DNA of 6,164 nt. Origin: Bacteroidales bacterium (GTDB lineage: Bacteria; Bacteroidota; Bacteroidia; Bacteroidales; UBA932). The translations under genes were made by a program, and so were the position numbers. Location: contig JAIKYL010000145.1 of NCBI GenBank assembly GCA_024683255.1, positions 1 through 6,164 on the forward strand, given 5' to 3'. The notes below the pieces were generated by a model. It was not told the origin of the DNA and searched no databases. It worked only from the letters and a program-made list of their open reading frames with translations. Positions 1 through 6,164 of the stretch are shown one piece after another. The first letter of the stretch is position 1. Each line of letters starts with the position of its first letter.

Positions 1-596
1 GCCGGAATACCATCTTCGTGGTGCACGCTGAGACTGAAACTGACCGCCTCAGTACCCTGATTGGAAAGGATGACCCGGGCATTCGAGGAGGAAGCCGCAT
101 CGGCCACGACCATTTGCAGGGATCCGGCCGATACTGATGCCGGAGCCTGCCGGGGCAGTTCATCCACCACCTCCACGCAGTCGGGTACCCGGTCGGCACT
201 GAAGGTATTGAAAACGGAAAGCGTACGGGAACCGGGAACTGGATCAAATCCCTCTTCAGAGGCTCCCAGATGCGTATAGGCTATCAGCCGGTAAGGACCG
301 GTAGGGAGCGTCGTGGGCAGCACCAGGCGGCCGGCACCCCGACCCTTGTCCAGGGAAATCTTCCCCGTCTGGACCATTCCCGTCAAGGAATGGATTTCCA
401 CATAGGCCGTCTTGCTGAAGGATGACAGCTCGCCCGTAGCGGCATCTATGCACCAGGCCGACATCCAGACGGCGTCGCCGGCCACATAAACCTCCCTGTC
501 GGTGGAAATATAAACGCGTTCCCGAATCCGGTCTTTTCCCACGAGGGAAACGAGCGGAAGCGTGAGCAGGAACAGTATAGTCAGTAACTTTTTCAT
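1..596 (-). CDS. Exported protein with MG2-like (macroglobulin) N-terminal domain, partial
   Basis: Seen: the reading frame starts at an ATG at 596-594 and stays open to the window edge, giving 198 full codons; the C-terminus is outside. Residues 1-20 are a signal-peptide-like stretch (MKKLLTILFLL, then hydrophobic) with no lipobox cysteine, so a soluble periplasmic or secreted form is likelier than a lipoprotein. Residues 28-69 (VYISTDREVYVAGDAVWMSAW, then SKTAYVEI) resemble the 'DK.vY.pGe.vw..a' strand pattern of alpha-2-macroglobulin MG2 domains. Residues 92-107 (VLPTTLPTGPYRLIAYT) match the following 'LP.G.Y.l.AYT' strand seen in Bacteroidota proteins of this type. Residues 150-198 look like another beta domain. 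An in-frame ATG at 602-600 (MAMKKL) is an alternative start; 596 is preferred because it gives the usual MKK signal start. It is the fourth gene of the cluster, 9 nt after the lipoprotein stop. The family is a recognition from sequence pattern; the function is unknown. Confidence 0.8.
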   Translation of the reverse strand, partial: MKKLLTILFLLTLPLVSLVGKDRIRERVYISTDREVYVAGDAVWMSAWCIDAATGELSSFSKTAYVEIHSLTGMVQTGKISLDKGRGAGRLVLPTTLPTGPYRLIAYTHLGASEEGFDPVPGSRTLSVFNTFSADRVPDCVEVVDELPRQAPASVSAGSLQMVVADAASSSNARVILSNQGTEAVSFSLSVHHEDGIP

Positions 597-605
597 CGCC
601 ATCTG

Positions 606-1883
606 TTAAATGTGTCCGTTTTGAGGCCAGTCGGCAGGTCTGGTCCTGGTCCCTCCCTGCTTCCGGCAATCGATACAAACGCTCAAAGCCCAGGTATAAT
701 CGGAAGGTTCTGCAGAGAATAAACTGTTGTATTCCGGCCTGTAGGGAAGGAAACCGGAATTATAAAGGTTATCCGCCACCGGGATGTTGCTGGCGGCAAT
801 GGTGGTATCCATACGCTCATGCGGCCGCTCCGGCTCATAAAAACCCTCCTCCATATTATCATAATACATGATTGCCTTGGCCGGAACGGCCGCATTCAGA
901 TAACCTACCACCTGCACGGAAGGATCTGTGATACAAAGGACGTTGCTGGCCATTTCGCTGGGAACGGGAGAGAAGATGGAGCCCTGTCCCGATGTAATCT
1001 GCCGGATGTTATTCCAGTAATTATAGGCATTCTCGCTCTGCGCTGCCAGCTGGACCGTAATCCGGTAAAGGGACTGGATCCGCTTGTCGCTGAGCGGGAT
1101 GGTATGGAAAGCGAGTTCCTCAAAACGGTCTTCCGTCTGGTTGACGGTAGAGAAAATGTTAATGCTGGGGGAATCATAGGATTTCCAGCAATAATAATTG
1201 CCCGGGAAAATCTTCTCATAATGCCCCTCCTCATCGGTCTTCCATACCGATCTCCATCTCTCATAGTCCCATTCCAGGTGCCTTTTTGTGGGAATATAAT
1301 CCAGTTCCGAACGGATGTCACTGTGGTACTCCCAGGTTTCGTTGAAAGCCCAGCGGAAATAATGTGCTCCGTTGCAATGCATGGAAAGGCCTATCCAAAG
1401 TTCCCTGAAATCCAAATTCCGGCTGTAGGTAAGAGCATCGATGGTGGGAGCCGGACAGGGCTGGAGCCATTCGGACTCAAAGGTGTGGCCCTCACCCCCC
1501 TGGGAGGGACGGGTTTCAATATGCAGACGATAACGCTGATTCTCCTTAAGTTTGGAAGTGTCAAAATAGAGGAGGCCATTTGAAGTGAGGGTGGAAGAAG
1601 AAGAAAAAGGATCCAGATTCTCTACCCCTTCCACCCGGGTGCCGTCCTCCCCTTCAATGTACCCATGGGCATATACGGGGATTTCCTCATAGTCGGTCAG
1701 GTTAAAGGGACGGACATGGCTGAGTTTCACGGTTGTAACACTGCCGATAAGGATATCACCCTCAACCACCAGGGGGTATTCGCCTCCCCGTTCGATATCC
1801 ACCTCATAGGGATAGATGCACGTTGCAGCCAGTAACGTGACAGCGGCAAAAACCGCGGTGCGGAACAGTATCTTGGTGCTCAT
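606..1883 (-). CDS. DUF4249-like outer-membrane lipoprotein
   Basis: Seen: 425 residues. Residues 1-21 are a signal peptide ending in LLAATC; Cys22 is the probable lipidation site, though Thr at -1 and Ala at -3 make a weak lipobox. The mature start (YPYEVDIERGGEYPLVVEGD, from residue 24) and a C-terminal Cys-rich tail (VCIDCRKQGGT, residues 402-411, then ADWP) fit the DUF4249 pattern of Bacteroidota lipoproteins. The length is also in the range expected. Besides Cys22 there are six cysteines, at 143, 170, 232, 317, 403 and 406. Known: DUF4249 proteins are commonly encoded beside TonB-dependent receptors, and their biochemical role is not established. Inferred: it is a surface-exposed or outer-membrane partner of the receptor encoded just upstream, in the place SusD-like proteins hold in Sus systems, although no SusD similarity is visible. 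Its ATG shares one base with the receptor stop (TGATG), indicating translational coupling. No Shine-Dalgarno sequence is evident. Confidence 0.85.
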   Translation of the reverse strand: MSTKILFRTAVFAAVTLLAATCIYPYEVDIERGGEYPLVVEGDILIGSVTTVKLSHVRPFNLTDYEEIPVYAHGYIEGEDGTRVEGVENLDPFSSSSTLTSNGLLYFDTSKLKENQRYRLHIETRPSQGGEGHTFESEWLQPCPAPTIDALTYSRNLDFRELWIGLSMHCNGAHYFRWAFNETWEYHSDIRSELDYIPTKRHLEWDYERWRSVWKTDEEGHYEKIFPGNYYCWKSYDSPSINIFSTVNQTEDRFEELAFHTIPLSDKRIQSLYRITVQLAAQSENAYNYWNNIRQITSGQGSIFSPVPSEMASNVLCITDPSVQVVGYLNAAVPAKAIMYYDNMEEGFYEPERPHERMDTTIAASNIPVADNLYNSGFLPYRPEYNSLFSAEPSDYTWALSVCIDCRKQGGTRTRPADWPQNGHI

Positions 1884-4534
1884 CAGAATTTCAGGTTGAG
1901 GTTGACATACGGGATGGGACAGGCGAACACGGACAGCATGTAACTGTCCAGTCCGTCGAAGAAGACAGAGTAGGCATTCTTGCGGGCCGTGACGTTATAC
2001 ACGCCCACGGTCCAGGACATGTGCGTTAGCCGTTTTAGGTAGTGTCCCGGGTCTATGTTCACGGCCAGATCCAGCCGGAAGTAGTCCGGGATGCGGTAAG
2101 TATTGCGCTGGGAATAGGCCAGCCGGGTGCCGCCGCCATATTCGTAGGTGCCGATAGGCAGGGTTACAGGCCGTCCTGTAGCATATTCCAGGTTGGCCGA
2201 TATGGAATAACGGTGGGTAAACTTATAATTGGCTACCAGCTTCACCTCATGGGGTTTGTCGTGCGGAGCGTTGTACCAGGCGCCGCCGTTGATGGTGGCC
2301 ACTCCCCTGTCCTCCATTTCGCGAAGGAGGGTACGGGAATAGGAATAGGACAGCCAGCCGGTGAGTTTGCCGGTGGTTTTCTTGGCCATCACCTCTACGC
2401 CGTAGGCCTTACCGTAAGTCTCCACCAGGTCATCTGCCAGGTGGGAATTCATGAGCGTGGTGGCACCGGACTTATAGTCCAGCTGGTGGGCCGATTGTTT
2501 ATAGTAGCCCTCTAGGGTAAGGTCTATGGTGCCGTTGGCAATGGTCCAGTACACACCGCCCGCGGCCTGCCAGCCGGTTTGCGGACGGATACGGTCCGTG
2601 GACAGCTGCCAGGTGTCGATGGGAGAGATGGAAGAAGTGTTGGAGATGAGGTGGATGTGCTGGCTCATAGTATTGAAGCCGGCCTTCACCGAAAGGTTGT
2701 CCAGGAAAGAGTACTTTCCGGAAATACGAAATTCCGGATTCAGATAGAACTTGCTGGGATTCAGCGCCAGGAATCCGCTCAGGCGGATACCCCCTTCCAG
2801 GGATAACTTGGAAGTCACGGTCCAGCTGTCACTCACGAACAGGGCAGGTTCCACGGCCCGCTGGATGTCCAGGTTCCAGGTCTTCACCAGCGACTCACCC
2901 TCGTAGAGCGGAGACATGATACCAGGCTGCAGATGATAATAGATGGCATCGGCACCCATGGAAAGGGTGTGCGCGCTGTTTACCGCATATTGGAAATTCA
3001 TCTTCAGGAAGCCCTGGTTGATTCCCGTATCCACTTTATAGCCGGACAATTGGTTCTTTCCCAGACTGTTCTCCAGCCGTGCGCCATAGCGGTCGTAGCC
3101 CACGGATGCAGTAAAGTTGAGCCGCCCGCTGAGCCGGCTGCGCCACCTGAGCGATCCGTTGAGGTTGGAGTAGCGGAAGGCCGGATCCCTGGAGAACTCG
3201 AATCCGTCCCGGGACCAGTACACAAAGCCCTGCAGGGTGTTGGCCTCGTTGATTTTGTGGGTTACACTGGCGTTTACATCGCTGAAAGAAGCTTTTCCGC
3301 CGGCATACTCGCTGGTCTGGGGCAACAGCTTCAGGAGCCAGTTGGAATAAGTGGTGCGTCCTCCAACGATGAAGGTTGTCTTTCCCTTTACAAGGGGTCC
3401 TTCCAGATGGAAACGGCTGGTTAACAGGCCGATTCCCAGGGATCCCGCGATCTTGTTGGCATTGCCCTCCCGGGTACGGACATCCAGCACTGAAGAGATA
3501 CGTCCGCCCATGGAAGCCGGAATGCTGCTCTTGTACAGTTCCACTTCGCTCACGATGTCCGGATTGAAGGCCGAGAAGATACCGAACAGGTGCGTGGGAT
3601 TGTAGATGGTACCGTCGTTGAACAGCACCAGGTTCTGGTCCACGGAACCGCCGCGCACATTGAAGCCGCTGGAGGCCTCTCCCACGGACTTGACGCCCGG
3701 CAGGGTGAGGATGGCCTTGATAATATCGCCTTCGCCAAAAGCGCTGGGAATCTTGTTGATAACCTCCACCCTCACACGTTCGATACCCATTTTAGCGTCC
3801 CGATGGTGCGAGAGCGCACTGGCCGAAACCACGGCTCCGGTGAGGGCGAGCACCTTCTCTTTCATCACCACGTCCAGTACGCCGTCGTCCCAGACCTTGA
3901 GGTTCAGGTGCATATCGTCCAGTGAATAGCCGCTCAGGTTCAGGAGGTTGTCTCCCACCGGAAGCGCAATCCTGTAAAAACCCGTTGCATCGGTAAGGGC
4001 ATAAACTCCGGTCTTTTCCTCATAGACGGAAACGCCCACGAGGGGTTCTCCGGACGAAACATCCCGTACATGGCCGCTCACATACACCTTTCCCGTCCGG
4101 CCCGCATTGCTCTCCCCTATCTCGTACACCTTGTTCTGGAAAGTGACCACGGCGCTCTGCTCGGCCAGGAACTGCTGCAGGGCACTGTCATCGGCCTCGG
4201 CCTTGCCCTTGTTGAAATAGCCGGCGGGAAGGGACGTAAAGACGGATTTGCTGTGAAGTATGAAGCGGTCCGTTCCGTAACTGCTGATTACATACCCTTT
4301 TTCCTTAAGGGCATTGAAAGCGGCTTCCACGAACGATTCCCGGGGGGCGCTCACGGTAAAGGAGGACTGCTCGGCGGCGTCTTTAATATAGTAGACGTTT
4401 CCCGGATAAAGGGCACGGATCACCGTTACGAGCGAATCCAACTCCACACGCCGGATATCCATGGTCCCCTGCGCAGAAAGGGTGGCGCCGCCCAGGGCTG
4501 CGGCAGCCAGGAGGGTGCAAATTAACTTCTTCAT
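1883..4534 (-). CDS. TonB-dependent outer-membrane receptor with STN-like and CarboxypepD_reg-like N-terminal domains
   Basis: Role: energised uptake of an unknown ligand across the outer membrane. Seen: 883 residues, a normal TBDR length. The signal peptide covers residues 1-21 with cleavage likely at LSA|QG. Residues 24-96 (alternating strands and helices, ending FILHSKSV) resemble a secretin/TonB short N-terminal (STN) fold. Residues 149-226 (VYVSGHVRDVSSGEPLVGVS; TDATGFYRI) are a carboxypeptidase-regulatory-like beta-sandwich. Residues 260-357 form the plug, with characteristic TLPGV (277-281), SGFNVRGGS (289-297) and NPTHLFGIFSAFNPD (312-326). The remainder is a beta-barrel ending in the aromatic LNLKF, whose terminal Phe fits BAM recognition. 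It overlaps the upstream gene by ATGA and the downstream DUF4249-like gene by 1 nt. No sigma or anti-sigma gene is adjacent, so Fec-type signalling cannot be claimed despite the STN-like region. The family call is firm; the STN call is moderate; the substrate is unknown. Confidence 0.93.
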   Translation of the reverse strand: MKKLICTLLAAAALGGATLSAQGTMDIRRVELDSLVTVIRALYPGNVYYIKDAAEQSSFTVSAPRESFVEAAFNALKEKGYVISSYGTDRFILHSKSVFTSLPAGYFNKGKAEADDSALQQFLAEQSAVVTFQNKVYEIGESNAGRTGKVYVSGHVRDVSSGEPLVGVSVYEEKTGVYALTDATGFYRIALPVGDNLLNLSGYSLDDMHLNLKVWDDGVLDVVMKEKVLALTGAVVSASALSHHRDAKMGIERVRVEVINKIPSAFGEGDIIKAILTLPGVKSVGEASSGFNVRGGSVDQNLVLFNDGTIYNPTHLFGIFSAFNPDIVSEVELYKSSIPASMGGRISSVLDVRTREGNANKIAGSLGIGLLTSRFHLEGPLVKGKTTFIVGGRTTYSNWLLKLLPQTSEYAGGKASFSDVNASVTHKINEANTLQGFVYWSRDGFEFSRDPAFRYSNLNGSLRWRSRLSGRLNFTASVGYDRYGARLENSLGKNQLSGYKVDTGINQGFLKMNFQYAVNSAHTLSMGADAIYYHLQPGIMSPLYEGESLVKTWNLDIQRAVEPALFVSDSWTVTSKLSLEGGIRLSGFLALNPSKFYLNPEFRISGKYSFLDNLSVKAGFNTMSQHIHLISNTSSISPIDTWQLSTDRIRPQTGWQAAGGVYWTIANGTIDLTLEGYYKQSAHQLDYKSGATTLMNSHLADDLVETYGKAYGVEVMAKKTTGKLTGWLSYSYSRTLLREMEDRGVATINGGAWYNAPHDKPHEVKLVANYKFTHRYSISANLEYATGRPVTLPIGTYEYGGGTRLAYSQRNTYRIPDYFRLDLAVNIDPGHYLKRLTHMSWTVGVYNVTARKNAYSVFFDGLDSYMLSVFACPIPYVNLNLKF

Positions 4535-5265
4535 TGGGCGGCAGCGTTAAGGACAGCCTTGCAATAGGCATCGAAATTGGCTTTGGAGCTGCCGATCCCT
4601 GCTGCTTTCACCGCTTTGCGGATGTCTTTCCTCTTGGCGGAGGGGAATTTGCGCAGGAGTGAGCCCCGGCTTTTAATGCGTGAAAAATCCCCTACCGCGT
4701 CACGGAAATAATAAGTGGTCTTTAGGGAGAAGTAGCGGTAAACGTCGGAACGGTAATGCTCGTCGTAATAACCTATTTCCCTACCGTTTACGTCATTGAC
4801 TGATTCGGTGAGGGTTTTATCCACACGTTTGTACACGTGCTCCGGTCCGCTGCCAAAGACCTCGTAAAAGCCTTCGGCCAGTTCCTCACCGGGACCTATT
4901 CCCACAAAATGACGATCCCCGATGGTTAGGGAGGGCGTCAGGGAGGGAGGAAGCGCGACAGCCGCAACTCCCAAGGCCTTCTTCACCAGTGCACGTTGCT
5001 CCCGTGCATCGATATTCAGGAGGACATCCCGGTAAAGATTATCTTCAAAGACTATATCACCGCTCATGAAATCCGGCTGCTCCCAATAAGGATTCCCGTT
5101 GGCGGGAAAACTGATACGGGTTGCCTGTTTCCCGCGGAAAAGGACGGAATGGTCTCCGGACGCCAGCTGGAAGATCTCCAGTTCGTCCGGAACCTGTGCA
5201 TTCAGCGGCCTTACCGACAGGAAAAAAGCCGCCAGACAAAGGAGGATGGGGAGTGAGTTTTTCAT
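4531..5265 (-). CDS. Exported protein of unknown function, first gene of the receptor cluster
   Basis: Seen: 244 residues from the ATG at 5265-5263. This start is preferred over the longer frame to 5334 because MKNSLPILLCLAAFFLSV is a complete signal peptide with probable cleavage at LNA|Q (23/24), and because a -7 promoter element lies between the two starts. There is no lipobox. The mature part is beta-rich with many aromatics: LFRGKQATRISFPANGNPYW (residues 42-61), a GDIVFEDNLYRDVLLNID segment (69-86), then GFYEVFGSG (132-140) and repeated Tyr at 166-186. The C-terminus (residues 199-244) is Lys/Arg-rich and helical in appearance. The layout resembles hypothetical exported proteins found in Bacteroidota, but I cannot attach a named domain. 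Its stop overlaps the receptor ATG by 4 nt (ATGA), so it is probably co-translated with the receptor and may act with it. Codons 106-112 contain a repeated PSLT unit. An enzymatic role is not supported by any visible motif. Confidence 0.85.
   Translation of the reverse strand: MKNSLPILLCLAAFFLSVRPLNAQVPDELEIFQLASGDHSVLFRGKQATRISFPANGNPYWEQPDFMSGDIVFEDNLYRDVLLNIDAREQRALVKKALGVAAVALPPSLTPSLTIGDRHFVGIGPGEELAEGFYEVFGSGPEHVYKRVDKTLTESVNDVNGREIGYYDEHYRSDVYRYFSLKTTYYFRDAVGDFSRIKSRGSLLRKFPSAKRKDIRKAVKAAGIGSSKANFDAYCKAVLNAAAQ
4929..4947 (+). other. Potential G-quadruplex motif with short internal repeat
   Basis: The plus strand carries four GGG runs (4929-4931, 4933-4935, 4941-4943, 4945-4947) with loops of 1, 5 and 1 bases, meeting the usual G3+N1-7 pattern. 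It comes from a directly repeated AGGGAGGG unit (4928-4935 and 4940-4947). It lies inside the coding region of the first cluster gene, on the template strand, and encodes the repeated PSLT residues there. Whether it folds or matters in the cell is unknown; it may be only a by-product of the peptide repeat. Confidence 0.45.
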
Positions 5266-5270
5266 TAACG

Positions 5271-5278
5271 CAAATATA
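5271..5278 (-). promoter_or_regulatory. Bacteroidota-type -7 element for the minus-strand cluster
   Basis: Read on the minus strand the sequence is TATATTTG, an exact fit to the TAnnTTTG consensus of the Bacteroidota primary sigma factor. It sits only 5 bases upstream of the ATG of the first cluster gene (TATATTTG-CGTTA-ATG). No good TTG -33 element is seen at the usual distance; the upstream region is AT-rich with only weak GTGTT/TTA candidates. If used, the transcript would start at or within a few bases of the start codon. Confidence 0.55.
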
Positions 5279-5344
5279 ATACATTTCCCTAATAATATAT
5301 AACACGCTATAAGGTAAAATACTTCTTCCATCATCTTTTTTTAT

Positions 5345-5352
5345 TATCTTTG
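5345..5352 (+). promoter_or_regulatory. Bacteroidota-type -7 element for the SDR gene
   Basis: The sequence TATCTTTG matches TAnnTTTG exactly and lies 23 bases before the ATG at 5376, giving a predicted short leader of roughly 15-20 nt. The -33 region (about 5320-5328) has no TTG, only a pyrimidine-rich stretch. The leader has no convincing Shine-Dalgarno sequence (only CTGAGA just before ATG), which is normal for this phylum. It is divergent from the minus-strand promoter in the same 110-bp gap. Confidence 0.5.
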
Positions 5353-5375
5353 TAAGACACTAAGACGAACTGAGA

Positions 5376-6164
5376 ATGAAACCCAAAGCATTGTTCATCG
5401 GCGGCACCGGCACCATCAGCACCGCCATTACCGCCGCCCTGGCGGCCGGAGGAAAATGGGACCTCACCCTCCTGAACCGGGGTTCCCGCAGCGCCGCCGT
5501 ACCGGAAGGCGTCAAGGTTATCCAGGCCGATATTGAAGACGAAAAACGTTTTGCCAGCCTCCTGGAAGGCACTTTCTGGGATTGCGTGTGCGACTTCATC
5601 GGCTTTGTTCCGGCGCAGGTAGAGCGGGACTGGCGGCTGTTCAGAGGGAAGACCCGGCAGTACATGTACATCAGTTCCGCATCGGCGTACCAGAAACCCG
5701 CCACCTCTCCGTTCATTACGGAAGGAACGCCCATGGCCAATCCCTACTGGGAGTATTCCCGCAACAAGATTGCCTGCGAAGCTTTCCTCATGGAGAAATA
5801 CCGGGAGGAAGGCTTCCCTGTAACCCTCATCCGCCCCAGCCATACCTACGACGAACGCTCCGTTCCCCTGGGCGTTCACGGGGACAAAGGCTCCTGGCAG
5901 GTGCTCCGGCGGATGATGGACGGTAAGAGGGTAATCATTCACGGAGACGGCACCTCGCAGTGGACGCTCACCCACAATTCGGACTTTGCGAAAGGGTTCA
6001 TCGGCCTCATGGGCAATCCGCACGCACTGGGTAACGTCTTCCAGATTACCTCCGACGAAACCCTTACCTGGAACCAGATTTATGAGGTCATTGCCGGCAA
6101 GCTGGGCGTAGAGCTCAAAGCCTGCCACGTATCTTCGGAATTCCTCTCCGAGATTGGTCCGTAC
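5376..6164 (+). CDS. SDR-family NAD(P)-dependent epimerase/dehydratase-like protein, partial
   Basis: Seen: 263 codons from the ATG at 5376, open to the window edge; such proteins are usually somewhat over 300 residues, so only the C-terminus is missing. There is no signal peptide, so it is cytoplasmic. The N-terminal beta strand and glycine-rich loop KALFIGGTGTIS (residues 4-15) is the Rossmann nucleotide-binding motif in its atypical GGTGxIS form. An acidic pair after the third strand (ADIED, 51-55) fits adenine contact. The SDR active site is present: YISSASAY (98-105; Ser101 by alignment to GalE-type enzymes) and YSRNK (127-131; catalytic Tyr127 and Lys131). RPSHTYDE (153-160) follows as the substrate-side loop. 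HGDGTSQWTLTHNSDFAKGF (189-208) resembles the conserved stretch in extended SDRs linking to the C-terminal domain. Known: relatives include sugar-nucleotide epimerases and CSP41-like proteins. Substrate and exact reaction cannot be read from sequence. It is transcribed away from the receptor cluster, and nothing suggests a shared pathway. Confidence 0.88.
   Translation, partial: MKPKALFIGGTGTISTAITAALAAGGKWDLTLLNRGSRSAAVPEGVKVIQADIEDEKRFASLLEGTFWDCVCDFIGFVPAQVERDWRLFRGKTRQYMYISSASAYQKPATSPFITEGTPMANPYWEYSRNKIACEAFLMEKYREEGFPVTLIRPSHTYDERSVPLGVHGDKGSWQVLRRMMDGKRVIIHGDGTSQWTLTHNSDFAKGFIGLMGNPHALGNVFQITSDETLTWNQIYEVIAGKLGVELKACHVSSEFLSEIGPY

Larger units (their letters stand above)
5266..5375. 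promoter_or_regulatory. Divergent intergenic promoter region
   Basis: This 110-bp AT-rich gap is the only non-coding stretch of any size in the window and separates two divergently read units. It contains one TAnnTTTG element per strand, about 67 bp apart and facing outward. Apart from AT-rich runs (ATATATTATT on the minus strand, a T-run at 5336-5342) I see no clear operator palindrome, riboswitch-like fold or terminator hairpin. Confidence 0.6.

Noticed and set aside
597..605. Possible terminator or separate promoter between the lipoprotein and MG2-like genes
   Set aside because: The gap is only 9 bases with no hairpin or T-run, so it reads as an operon junction.
256..678. 140-residue minus-strand open frame spanning the lipoprotein/MG2-like junction
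   Set aside because: It lies across the ends of two better-supported genes in another frame and its Arg/Gly/Pro-rich product has no recognisable fold.
819..1583. 254-residue plus-strand open frame opposite the DUF4249-like gene
   Set aside because: No signal, domain or promoter is seen, and the minus-strand frame is family-supported and coupled to its neighbour. It is treated as a shadow frame.
1594..1609. GAAGAAGAAGAAAAAGG purine run as a possible phase-variable repeat
   Set aside because: It is a short run encoding SSSS within the lipoprotein. The triplet part would not shift the frame, and the A5 tract is too short to suggest phase variation.
5266..5334. Upstream extension of the first cluster gene to an ATG at 5334 (23 extra residues)
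   Set aside because: It would bury a complete signal peptide behind a second hydrophobic stretch and place the start upstream of the -7 promoter element at 5271-5278. The ATG at 5265 explains the sequence better.
5331..6128. 265-residue open frame on the minus strand opposite the SDR gene
   Set aside because: The plus-strand frame has clear SDR motifs. The opposite frame shows no domain, has low-complexity Gly/Ala/Pro composition and is a shadow of GC-rich codons.

Overview
The window looks like Bacteroidota chromosome, most likely from the order Bacteroidales. Three things point that way: a TonB-dependent receptor (TBDR) paired with a DUF4249-type surface lipoprotein, TAnnTTTG-type -7 promoter elements in the intergenic gap, and start codons without recognisable Shine-Dalgarno sequences. 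The base composition is moderately GC-rich by eye. No genus can be assigned from the sequence alone.

Layout. Positions 1-5265 hold a compact cluster of four genes, all on the minus strand, read from right to left. The order is: (1) a 244-residue exported protein of unknown function (5265-4531); (2) an 883-residue outer-membrane TBDR with an STN-like N-terminal region and a carboxypeptidase-regulatory-like domain (4534-1883); (3) a 425-residue DUF4249-like lipoprotein (1883-606); (4) the N-terminal part of an exported protein with a macroglobulin MG2-like beta domain (596-1, cut by the window edge). The first junction is a 4-nt ATGA overlap, the second a 1-nt TGATG overlap, and the third a gap of 9 nt or less. 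This spacing strongly suggests one polycistronic, translationally coupled transcript. A 110-bp gap (5266-5375) separates the cluster from a divergent plus-strand gene for an extended or atypical SDR-family NAD(P)-dependent epimerase/dehydratase-like protein (5376 to beyond 6164, cut by the edge).

How the genes may work together. The four minus-strand products all carry export signals, so this is a cell-envelope module: an outer-membrane TonB-dependent transporter, a probable surface lipoprotein partner, a beta-rich exported protein and a small exported protein of unknown role. No SusD homologue, sigma factor, anti-sigma factor or degradative enzyme lies in the window, so the ligand cannot be named. 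The SDR protein is cytoplasmic and probably functionally independent; it shares only the intergenic region.

No RNA gene, mobile element, CRISPR array or convincing terminator was seen. No gene-free stretch exceeds 300 bases. I do not see a clearly new system. The points most worth a second look are the non-SusD transport module, the almost leaderless start of its first gene, and a four-run GGG motif inside that gene.
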